Source: Candidatus Peribacteria bacterium (lineage in GTDB: Bacteria; Patescibacteria; JAEDAM01; Absconditabacterales; Absconditicoccaceae). Taken from it: 6,630 nucleotides of DNA. The notes below the pieces were generated by a model. That model had not been told where the DNA came from, searched no databases, and saw only the letters and a program-made list of their open reading frames with translations. This document shows, one piece after another, positions 1 through 5,325 of the stretch. The stretch lies in contig JAITQZ010000069.1 in NCBI GenBank assembly GCA_031288635.1, positions 1 through 6,630 on the forward strand, given 5' to 3'. The position numbers and the translations under genes were made by a program. Position 1 is the first letter of the stretch. Each line of letters starts with the position of its first letter.

Positions 1-1
1 G

Positions 2-28
2 AAAGAGAAGAGAAAGAAAAGAAAGTAA
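2..28 (+). CDS. Possible C-terminal tail of an upstream gene (partial)
   Basis: The first 25 bases are an unbroken purine run. In frame 2 it reads KEKRKKRK and then stops at TAA (26-28), which would suit a lysine/arginine-rich C-terminal tail of a gene entering from the left. The other two forward frames also stay open here under the UGA-glycine code, so the frame choice rests only on the stop being followed by a hairpin and a promoter for the next gene. The product cannot be identified. Confidence 0.25.
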   Translation, partial: KEKRKKRK

Positions 29-55
29 CTATGTTTTACTTCCAAAAGTGTTTTT

Positions 56-93
56 TAATAAAAAAGTCTTCACTTTCACTTGACTTTTTATTA
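56..93 (+). terminator. AT-rich hairpin, possible terminator of the upstream gene
   Basis: TAATAAAAAAGTC (56-68) pairs with GACTTTTTATTA (82-93): 12 base pairs with one bulged A around a 13-nt loop. The right arm carries five T residues. The stem has few GC pairs and the T run lies inside the arm, so it would be a weak intrinsic terminator. Its right arm also contains most of the -35 box of the next promoter, so terminator and promoter overlap. Confidence 0.4.
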
Positions 94-108
94 TCATTTA
101 TGTATACT
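80..108 (+). promoter_or_regulatory. Sigma70-like promoter for the gene at 147
   Basis: TTGACT (80-85) and TATACT (103-108) each match the -35 and -10 consensus at five of six positions, with the optimal 17-nt spacer. Transcription would begin near 115, giving a leader of about 30 nt before the ATG at 147. This is the best promoter match in the window. It is inferred from sequence only. Confidence 0.6.
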
Positions 109-146
109 TATATAGTATATGATATATATATTTATTCAATATAACA

Positions 147-536
147 ATGGCAATCAATACAACAATAGCAAGAGAACAATCACAAGGGGTGGATATAAAT
201 CCATCAAATGAGATAATTTGAGTCAAAAAACCAAAAAAAAAGAAACCAAAAGTTTATGATGGACCAGATTCATTTATATATCCGCTATCTACATATGAGA
301 CAATAATATATGAAAAACTAAGGAATATGATTTTACTAATGACACTTCAAGATGGTCCTGTTATTGGGATAGAAGACAACGAACGATATGTAATAAATAA
401 TAACAAAGATATTATCTCTGATAAACGACCTACTTCACCTGAGGTACTTTCACATCAAAAGAGCTTTCAACATTTGAGAAAAGGGGATAATATCTATTAC
501 TATGGAAGAGGTTATGGAGGTGTATATATACTATAA
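147..536 (+). CDS. Hypothetical protein, probably truncated by a frameshift
   Basis: I do not recognise this 129-residue protein. The ATG at 147 lies about 40 nt after a strong promoter, and the frame crosses TGA at 219-221 (Gly25), which splits it under the standard code. It has a basic cluster (KKPKKKKPK, about residues 27-35), no signal peptide or clear membrane segment, and ends in an aromatic, glycine-rich stretch (YYYGRGYGGVYIL) just after a TATATATA run (523-530). Removing one TA would continue the protein as GGVYTIKTIGKRTGNW and so on to 649, giving 166 residues in all. The gene may therefore be a pseudogene, a phase-variable gene or an assembly error. Start codons further downstream (such as 327) would drop the UGA-containing N-terminus, and nothing favours them. 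The frame is also open upstream to position 3 but without a good start. Confidence 0.6.
523..530 (+). repeat. (TA)4 dinucleotide run at a frameshift point
   Basis: TATATATA lies just before the TAA at 534-536. A change of one TA unit joins the frame of the gene starting at 147 to the open frame that ends at 649. The resulting join, G-V-Y-T-I-K-T-I-G, is smooth and leaves 501 nt, exactly 167 codons with the stop. Confidence 0.5.
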
Positions 537-649
537 AAACAATAGGAAAAAGAACTGGGAATTGGCTTCTTGATGAGGATGGTCACCTTATTTGACATCT
601 GTTGGGAGACCAAAATATGAAGGCATGTGTTAAAGGAGTAATAGCATAA
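533..649 (+). pseudogene. Out-of-frame 3' continuation of the gene at 147
   Basis: In frame 2 this segment reads IKTIGKRTGNWLLDEDGH, then LIGHLLGDQNMKACVKGVIA, and stops at TAA (647-649). It contains an in-frame TGA (593-595) read as Gly. The composition is protein-like (GNWLLDEDGHLIG) and there is no start codon or leader of its own, so it is best read as the detached C-terminus of the gene starting at 147. Function is unknown. A further protein-like stretch in another frame (FPLTREQYETMMDSQRNMY, 657-713) could be still more of the same gene after a second frameshift, but that is weaker. Confidence 0.5.
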
Positions 650-726
650 TTCGACATTCCCTTTAACAAGAGAACAATACGAGACAATGATGGATAGTCA
701 AAGAAATATGTATTAGTAATGCAAGT

Positions 727-766
727 CGAGAAGTAGTATTCTCGGTTTCACATTAAACTACTTTTT
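727..766 (+). promoter_or_regulatory. Two mutually exclusive short hairpins
   Basis: CGAGAA (727-732) pairs with TTCTCG (739-744) around a 6-nt loop. Alternatively AAGTAGT (731-737), which includes that loop, pairs with ACTACTT (757-763), followed directly by TTT. The second form resembles a weak intrinsic terminator and the first would prevent it, so the layout is attenuator-like. The stems are only six and seven pairs long, so chance is a real possibility. Confidence 0.3.
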
Positions 767-783
767 CATCTACCATACCTCAT

Positions 784-829
784 AAAGGAATGAAAACGCA
801 AAATAAAAAACGCAAATCATTCCTTTTTT
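784..829 (+). terminator. Intrinsic terminator
   Basis: AAAGGAATGA (784-793) is perfectly complementary to TCATTCCTTT (817-826), and the T run continues to 829 (six T in all). The 23-nt loop contains a tandem pair of the 10-base direct repeat AAAACGCAAA (793-802 and 807-816). The T tract lies on the plus-strand side only, so it would end transcription from the left unit before the Nudix gene. Confidence 0.7.
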
Positions 830-854
830 CGAAATCAGTTTTTCAAATAAATGA

Positions 855-883
855 TTTTACTTTCTGTCTCTAATCGATATATT
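855..883 (+). promoter_or_regulatory. Weak candidate promoter for the Nudix gene at 925
   Basis: TATATT (878-883) matches the -10 consensus at five of six positions. The hexamer 17 nt upstream, TTTTAC (855-860), matches -35 at only three. It follows the terminator at 784-829 and precedes a pyrimidine-rich leader, where a promoter would be expected. Confidence 0.3.
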
Positions 884-924
884 ACACTTGTTTATCGTTT
901 TATTTCCTCTCTACCAATCCACTA

Positions 925-1437
925 ATGCCCATCCCTATCGTAAACGACAATGACGAAATCATCAGCTACAAAGAAAAAACAGAAGTCTGAAAAGAACTAA
1001 TCAGAGTTGTTTCTCTCCGAGTCGTAAATAAAGAAGGAGAAACTTTACTCGTGCAAAGAGCTTCCACCAAAAGACGAGAACCCAACAAACGAACCATTGC
1101 TGTGGGTGGCGGTGTGGAAGCAGGAGAAAGTTATGAAGAAGCTATCGTGAGAGAAACAAAAGAAGAACTTGGCATTACCGTAAAGCCAACCTTCCTTGTG
1201 AAAAGAAAATCCGTAGATGAGGAAGCCATCAACTTTTTTCAGGCAATATTCTATGTTCAACTCCCAAAGGATACTCCCTTTCAGTTTGATGAACACGAGA
1301 TACAAAATACAAAATGGCTCTCAAAAGCTGAAATTGATGAGCGATCACAAACTTCACCAGATGATTTTGTAGCTTCGTTCCACAAGTATTGGGAGATTAT
1401 CAATAAAAAGATTAGTACATTCCCCCTTCAACCATAA
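925..1437 (+). CDS. Nudix hydrolase, isopentenyl-diphosphate-isomerase-like subgroup
   Basis: This 170-residue protein carries a complete Nudix box: G62, E68, then RETKEELGI at 76-84, fitting Gx5Ex7REUxEExGU except that Thr78 takes the hydrophobic position. The N-terminus (IVNDNDEIISYKEK, about 5-18) followed by a strand containing LLVQR resembles the layout of Nudix proteins annotated as IPP-isomerase/YfcD-like. Family members hydrolyse nucleoside diphosphate derivatives using Mg2+ held by the box glutamates; the exact substrate cannot be told from sequence. The ATG at 925 is preferred over a GTG at 1051, because the latter loses the whole N-terminal strand and is favoured only if TGA at 988-990 (Gly22) is taken as a stop. 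The leader (TTTTATTTCCTCTCTACC) has no Shine-Dalgarno sequence. The next gene starts 62 nt downstream on the same strand. Confidence 0.88.
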
Positions 1438-1450
1438 CCTCTGGATAAAC

Positions 1451-1486
1451 AATTAGAAATTATATAATTCAGCCTTTTTTATCTTT
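1451..1486 (+). repeat. 35-nt intergenic repeat, copy 1 (promoter/leader candidate)
   Basis: This segment shares about 35 nt with 3151-3185. The core, ATAATTCAGCC followed by TTTTTTATCTT (1464-1485), is 22 nt and identical; the upstream part is about 80% identical with one gap. It contains TATAAT (1463-1468), a perfect -10 hexamer, 37 nt before the ATG at 1500, though no good -35 is visible. It probably drives the SDR gene. Confidence 0.55.
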
Positions 1487-1499
1487 TACTCTTATACTT

Positions 1500-2186
1500 A
1501 TGAAAAGAATTATCATTACCGGTGGAAGCGATGGACTCGGACTTGCATTTACGACACTCTGCCTTAATGCAGACATCCAAGTCATCAATTTAAGTAGACA
1601 TCAGCCTAAAATAAACAATATATCTATCGAGAATCATAAACTCATCCACCTAGAAACCGACCTCACAGATGAGAAGTCTATCATCAAATCTGCGAACCTC
1701 ATCAAAGAAAGATATGCAACTTTTGACGCTTTGGTGCATTGTGCAGGAGCGATAAGTATTCAAGAGGCAAACCGTATCACCTATGACGAACTAGAAACCG
1801 TGATGAAGGTGAATACCCTTGCTCCAATCTTTCTGACTTCTCAGCTCTTTGACTTAATAACAGAAAATGAAGCTGATGTATTCAATATAGGTTCTACCGT
1901 AGGAACGAAAGCCCATGCTTCACAGGCGGCATACACAGCATCCAAACGAGCATTAAGAGGCGTGAGCCAGACCTTACAAATCGAACTTGCGAAGACGAAA
2001 TGTAGAGTAATTCAGTTCAATCTTGGTGGAATGGCGACAAGATTTCACGAGAAGTACAATGGAACGAAAATCGAAAATCCTAATGAATGGATGAACCCTC
2101 GTGATATTGCCGAGCTGATGTTCTCTCTCTTAAAATTACCAAAACAAATAGAAGTAAGTGAAATTCTCATCAATAGAAAAAAATAA
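1500..2186 (+). CDS. Short-chain dehydrogenase/reductase (SDR)
   Basis: A complete 228-residue classical SDR, an NAD(P)-dependent oxidoreductase with a Rossmann fold. Visible motifs are TGGSDGLG (7-14, cofactor binding), DL at 54-55, CAG at 81-83 in place of NNAG, Asn105 in KVN, Ser132 in IGST, and YTASK (Tyr145, Lys149). The catalytic Asn-Ser-Tyr-Lys set is therefore intact. Length is slightly under the usual 240-260, mainly in the C-terminal substrate loop. Arg33 just after the second strand (NLSRH) would favour NADP(H), a tentative inference. The substrate is unknown. The leader is pyrimidine-rich with no Shine-Dalgarno motif and lies within a repeated intergenic element. The gene has no UGA codon among its 11 glycines, unlike several neighbours. 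A 2-hydroxyacid-dehydrogenase-like gene follows after 32 nt, probably in the same transcript. Confidence 0.92.
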   Translation: MKRIIITGGSDGLGLAFTTLCLNADIQVINLSRHQPKINNISIENHKLIHLETDLTDEKSIIKSANLIKERYATFDALVHCAGAISIQEANRITYDELETVMKVNTLAPIFLTSQLFDLITENEADVFNIGSTVGTKAHASQAAYTASKRALRGVSQTLQIELAKTKCRVIQFNLGGMATRFHEKYNGTKIENPNEWMNPRDIAELMFSLLKLPKQIEVSEILINRKK

Positions 2187-2218
2187 ATCTGATTTTTTAA
2201 ATCTTCTCTTCTATTACA

Positions 2219-3142
2219 ATGAAAAAAGCATATTGTGTATTTAGCGACTTTTCTTCGGAAGCAAAAGATGTTCTTATTGCTAATGATATAGAATTCACTG
2301 TAAACCCTTTTCAAACATTACCTAATGAGGAAGAATTAATGGCTTTATTGAAAGAATATGATATTTTAATATTGGGAGTGCGTTCAAAGTTGATAGCTGA
2401 TATGTTGAAGTTTGTTGAAACTCCCAAAGTTATTGCTACATTATCCATTGGAGTAGACCATATAGATAAAGCATTTTTTACTTCTCCTCTTATAAAAATT
2501 GTTAACATACAAACAGCAAATATTGTATCAGTGGCGGAACATATTTTTTCGTTACTACTAGCACTAAATAAAAGACTCTATGAAAGTAACTATCTTGTGC
2601 TAGCTGGACAAGGAGAGAAGTCTGCTATACACGAAAGACCTGAAGATATATCTAATAAAATATTGGGGGTGATAGGTGCAGGAAATATCACTCGTGAAGT
2701 CATAAAAATTGCGAAAATATTCAATATGAAAATTCTTTGTTATACCAGACACGAAGAGAATCATATTGACCTAAAAAAGTATGTGGAATTTACAACATTA
2801 AACAAACTACTAAAAGAAAGTGATATTATCAATGTAAGTATTCCTTTAACTAATGAAACAAGATATCTGATTTCAAAAGATAGTATTCACCTTATGAAAC
2901 CTACAGCAACTTTTATCAATACTTCCAGAGCAGAAGTCGTAGATATCAATGCATTAATAGCATATGCTGATAAATACGATACTTTTTATGTGGGATTAGA
3001 TATTGATGTAGACAACTATAAAGACCTGCTTTCAACATATAGAAAGAATGTTATCATTACACCACATATTGCAGGAGTATCAAAACAAGCTCTTGAGAGA
3101 ATGGATATTGAACTGGCAAATCGTATAATTGAATTATCATAA
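2219..3142 (+). CDS. D-isomer-specific 2-hydroxyacid dehydrogenase family protein
   Basis: A 307-residue protein, close to the usual 310-340. It shows the family order: an N-terminal substrate domain (to about 100) containing LSIGVDHID, the NAD-binding domain with LGVIGAGNIT (149-158), NTSRAEVVD with catalytic Arg237, and TPHIAG with catalytic His283. Family enzymes reduce 2-keto acids to D-2-hydroxyacids or the reverse with NAD(P)H. Two oddities are visible. The third glycine of GxGxxG is Thr158, and the usual DVF-x-x-EP segment carrying the catalytic Glu is replaced by DIDVDNYKD (261-269), with no obvious Glu. It may have altered or lost activity, so naming a substrate (lactate, phosphoglycerate, glyoxylate) is not justified. 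The start follows a leader rich in TCTTCT with no Shine-Dalgarno motif, 32 nt after the SDR stop. No UGA codon is used. Confidence 0.85.
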   Translation: MKKAYCVFSDFSSEAKDVLIANDIEFTVNPFQTLPNEEELMALLKEYDILILGVRSKLIADMLKFVETPKVIATLSIGVDHIDKAFFTSPLIKIVNIQTANIVSVAEHIFSLLLALNKRLYESNYLVLAGQGEKSAIHERPEDISNKILGVIGAGNITREVIKIAKIFNMKILCYTRHEENHIDLKKYVEFTTLNKLLKESDIINVSIPLTNETRYLISKDSIHLMKPTATFINTSRAEVVDINALIAYADKYDTFYVGLDIDVDNYKDLLSTYRKNVIITPHIAGVSKQALERMDIELANRIIELS

Positions 3143-3150
3143 CCAAGAAA

Positions 3151-3185
3151 AATAGAAGTAAAATAATTCAGCCTTTTTTATCTTC
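3151..3185 (+). repeat. 35-nt intergenic repeat, copy 2 (promoter/leader candidate)
   Basis: Second copy of the element at 1451-1486; 22 nt (3163-3184) are identical. TAAAAT (3159-3164) could act as -10. It sits between the 2-hydroxyacid dehydrogenase stop and the ATG at 3205, so in both copies the element immediately precedes a start codon although the downstream genes are unrelated. Confidence 0.55.
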
Positions 3186-3204
3186 TTTTTCCACTTCATA
3201 GTCT

Positions 3205-4146
3205 ATGAGTGATTTGCTCTATTGATTTATAATTATCTTCATAATACACGAATTTGAAGAAATTATCTTTCTTCCCGACTGGTTGCAAAAAAATAAAAAC
3301 ATTCTTGCAGATAGATTTCCTAAACTATCAAAATACCTAGTAAGTAAAATTGATAATATCTCCACTTCTGAATTTGCACTTGTTGTTTTTGAAGAGTATA
3401 TCCTCATTATATTAATAACTATAAGTGCTGTATATTTTGATTTTTACAACTTGTGGATAGGTGTATTTATGGCTTTCTATCTTCATTTAATAGTACATAT
3501 TATACAATGGTTGGTAGTCAGAAAATATGTTCCATTCATAATATCTTCCATTATTTGTTTACCATATTGCACCTATCTTCTCAAAATATTGCTAACAATG
3601 AAGGAAATACATTATGAAACCCTCACTTTTCGAACAATCATAGGAATAATTGTAACTCTCTTAAATTTAATAGTAGTACATCACATTGCAATGCTAATGA
3701 CAAAAAAACTCTTATCTACAAGACCTCAATTCATTTTTTGAGCATTTGGAATTATTAGAAACGAAGAAGGAAAAATTTTACGGGTACAAAGAAATGATAT
3801 TCAGAGAAATGGTGACTACTTGCGAAATTTACCTTGATGAGGAGTAGAAGAAAAAGAAAGCCCACGAGATGCAGCGATAAGAGAAGTTAAAGAAGAAACA
3901 GGATTGGATGTTGAAATCGTAAAACTAACAGGAATTTACACAAAAGATTTTCAAAATGAAGTATGTTTTGTCTTTGAATGCAAGATAATCGGAGGAGAAC
4001 TTACCTTGAATGAGGAAGCAAGAGCATTTGCACGATATGCACTAGAGGAGCTACCAAGAGCTATTTCTGAAAGACAAGTGGCAAGAGTGAAGGATTTCCT
4101 TAATAATGAACAAACGCTTACTATGAGAAGAGAACATCCATACTAA
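3205..4146 (+). CDS. HXXEE membrane domain fused to a Nudix hydrolase
   Basis: With UGA read as glycine this is one 313-residue protein. Residues 1-175 fit the HXXEE family: a membrane-embedded N-terminus with HEFEEIIFLPDWL (His15, Glu18, Glu19 form the motif), FALVVFEEY, then HLIVHIIQWLVVRKYVPFII, with four or five hydrophobic segments (about 4-14, 58-78, 84-105, 111-131, 143-163). The HXXEE function is not established. Residues about 176-313 are a Nudix domain: GAFGIIRNEEGKILRVQR, then the complete box from G212 through E218 to REVKEETGL (226-234), ending near EELPRAISERQVARVKDFL. UGA codons are 7, 179, 211 and 212; two lie in the box. Under the standard code the gene breaks into pieces, losing the HXXEE motif and the box glycines. 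The ATG at 3205 follows an in-frame TAG at 3199. Met165 could mark the start of an ancestral separate Nudix. A membrane-tethered nucleotide hydrolase facing the cytoplasm is an inference. Confidence 0.85.
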
Positions 4147-4156
4147 TTCAGCCTTT
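4144..4156 (+). repeat. Partial copy of the intergenic repeat at a convergent gene junction
   Basis: TAATTCAGCCTTT matches 13 nt of the core of the elements at 1464-1485 and 3163-3184. It begins at the stop codon of the HXXEE-Nudix gene and reaches the stop of the convergent RhuM gene, only 8 nt away. No hairpin terminator is visible between the two genes, so they may share a short transcription overlap. Confidence 0.4.
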
Positions 4157-5051
4157 ATTGATAATCTGCTTTTTTATTCTCTGGTAACATCTGTTTTGCC
4201 TCCTCTAAAAATTTATCAAAATCGCTCTTAAATACTCTATCCTGTACAATTCTATATTTTTCAAACTCCGTTTCTGCGTGCTGTTTTGCAAGTTCCATAG
4301 AAATATTCCCAGCATTTTGCAGTAATTCATATTTATTAGCAAGCAGGATTTGGTTTAACTGTTGTATCCAATCTTTCATCGTCATAGGAATCTTTCTTTT
4401 TGCCATATTTTCTGCTGCAGTATGATGGTGAATTGCCCAATGCAGTTTATTCTGTACCTTCTTGAAAAAATCAATAGTAATAACAGAACTGGGGTCGTAA
4501 TCTAAAGAGGTTGCGTAAATATCGGTAATTTTTTGATAAAATTTTCTTTCTGAAATTCTGATTTCTCTAATTTTTTCCAATTGTTCTTCAAAATATTGGT
4601 CAGTCAAAACTCCGCCTTTTTTAAATCTTTCTTCATCCATTACTCGTCCTTTAATTGTGTAATCTTTCACAATCTGATTTGCCCATTTACGAAATTGCAC
4701 CGCTCTTTCATTATTGACTTTAAACCCTACAGCAATAATCATTTGAAGATTGTAATGTTCTATTTCACGAGAAACCGCCCTTTTCCCTTCATTTTGAACT
4801 ATCCGAAATTTTTGGATAGTTGCAGGTAACGAGAGTTCTTTATCTTCCAAGATTTTCTTAATATGATAATTAATAGTTCTTACATCCACACCATATAAGG
4901 TTGCCATAAGTTTTTGCGTAAGCCAGATATTTTCGTTTTCATATCTAATTTCAATCTGTTGTGGCGTCTCTCCTATACTCGCAATAAAAATCAAAAATTC
5001 AGCGGTAGAGTTGCGGATTTGGAGAGGTTGCTTGCTATCAGTAATTGGCAT
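4155..5051 (-). CDS. RhuM-family protein, likely with an internal deletion
   Basis: This 298-residue protein matches the virulence RhuM family, named from a Salmonella pathogenicity-island gene and common in accessory regions; its biochemical role is not settled. Recognisable segments are STAEFLIFIASIGETPQQIE near the N-terminus, a helix-turn-helix-like stretch IWLTQKLMATLYGVDVRTIN (about 42-61), AVGFKVNNERAVQFRKWAN, GGVLTDQYFEEQLEKIREIR, YATSLDYDPSS and the C-terminal EFEKYRIVQD. As I recall the family, about 65 residues normally lie between HxxTAAE and the AE-rich helix before KIPMTMxDW; here TAAE (211-214) runs straight into NMAKRKIPMTM, an in-frame deletion near 4404-4421. I chose the ATG at 5051, because the frame is open back to a TTG at 5258 but those extra 69 residues are unlike RhuM and overlap a coding remnant on the other strand. 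The leader is pyrimidine-rich. No UGA-glycine codons are used. Confidence 0.85.
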   Translation of the reverse strand: MPITDSKQPLQIRNSTAEFLIFIASIGETPQQIEIRYENENIWLTQKLMATLYGVDVRTINYHIKKILEDKELSLPATIQKFRIVQNEGKRAVSREIEHYNLQMIIAVGFKVNNERAVQFRKWANQIVKDYTIKGRVMDEERFKKGGVLTDQYFEEQLEKIREIRISERKFYQKITDIYATSLDYDPSSVITIDFFKKVQNKLHWAIHHHTAAENMAKRKIPMTMKDWIQQLNQILLANKYELLQNAGNISMELAKQHAETEFEKYRIVQDRVFKSDFDKFLEEAKQMLPENKKADYQ

Positions 5052-5083
5052 TAGAGGAAAAATAAAAGAAATAAAGCTGACTA
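5052..5083 (-). promoter_or_regulatory. Pyrimidine-rich leader of RhuM
   Basis: Read on the minus strand, the 32 nt before the ATG begin TTAGTCAGC and continue TTTATTTCTTTTATTTTTC, then CTCTA. This resembles the leaders at 1469-1499 and 3169-3204 (TTCAGCC, T run, pyrimidines, ATG) and supports 5051 as the true start. No Shine-Dalgarno sequence is present, and a clear -35/-10 pair is not. Confidence 0.35.
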
Positions 5084-5252
5084 AAGCATATGATTTCTTT
5101 CGGCAATTGCAAGAGAATTTGAAGAACTTTTTGACAGAACTACACATAAGAAAGAAACCATCAAATTTGCTTATTTGACTCGGAGTGATTTTTCTATTTT
5201 TTCCCTTGCCATTTCTGAGAGACAAGTTGCAAGAGGAAGGGTTTTCTATTAA
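5053..5252 (+). pseudogene. Decayed Nudix hydrolase fragment
   Basis: In frame 3 this region reads SAIAREFEELFD (5100-5135) and ends KFAYLTRSDFSIFSLAISER, QVARGRVFY and TAA (5250-5252). AIAREFEEL resembles the second half of a Nudix box (REUxEE). AISERQVAR (5208-5234) equals the C-terminal segment of the HXXEE-Nudix protein (4060-4086); the DNA differs at 3 of 27 positions, all silent third-codon changes. Just upstream, in frame 1, GKIKEIK (5056-5076) recalls the start of a Nudix box (GGKIEEGE), so at least one frameshift is needed. The spacing from REFEE to AISERQ is about 28 residues shorter than in the intact paralogue. It starts beside the RhuM start codon, as if RhuM replaced the 5' part of an older Nudix gene. 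The remnant lacks a start codon. Confidence 0.5.
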
Positions 5253-5265
5253 CTGCAAAATTCCC

Positions 5266-5293
5266 TTGATTTTTTAGACTAATTTAATATATT
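5266..5293 (+). promoter_or_regulatory. Candidate promoter for the SLH protein gene
   Basis: TTGATT (5266-5271) and TATATT (5288-5293) are separated by 16 nt; the -10 matches consensus at five of six positions and the -35 has the TTGA core. The -10 lies in the palindrome TTAATATATTAA (5284-5295). The expected start of transcription is near 5300, about 26 nt before the ATG, leaving a U-rich leader (TTTTTATTCTTATGCTTATC) with no Shine-Dalgarno motif. Confidence 0.5.
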
Positions 5294-5325
5294 AATAAAC
5301 ATATTTTTATTCTTATGCTTATCTT

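Larger units (their letters stand above)
650..924. other. Gene-free stretch with terminator-like hairpins
   Basis: No convincing gene, tRNA or repeat array is seen here. It holds a short, protein-like out-of-frame segment (657-713), two possible hairpins (727-766 and 784-829) and the pyrimidine-rich leader of the Nudix gene at 925. Together with the decayed gene end at 537-649 it separates the left transcription unit from the accessory genes to the right. Confidence 0.6.

Noticed and set aside
1045..1305. Minus-strand frame of 86 residues
   Set aside because: It is fully antisense to the Nudix box region of the gene at 925-1437 and matches nothing recognisable.
3283..3741. Standard-code gene of 152 residues at 3283-3741
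   Set aside because: It is an internal piece of the 3205-4146 gene, bounded by a TTG codon and a TGA that encodes Gly179; the HXXEE motif lies just upstream of it.
3904..4146. Separate 80-residue protein at 3904-4146
   Set aside because: It is the C-terminal end of the Nudix domain after the box; the box itself lies just upstream once TGA is read as glycine.
4581..4829. Plus-strand frame of 82 residues
   Set aside because: It is antisense to RhuM and shows a low-complexity Phe/Ser/Ile composition typical of shadows of low-GC genes.
5052..5258. Extension of the RhuM frame to a TTG start at 5258 (367 residues)
   Set aside because: The extra 69 residues are unlike RhuM N-termini, start with TTG, and lie antisense to a recognisable Nudix remnant. 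The ATG at 5051 has a leader like those of the neighbouring genes.
5053..5276. Frame-1 plus-strand reading LTKAYDFFRQLQENLKNFLT and onward as a gene
   Set aside because: It is open only because UGA is sense and the DNA is AT-rich; it lacks a start. The silent-only differences to the intact Nudix gene support frame 3 for the 3' part.
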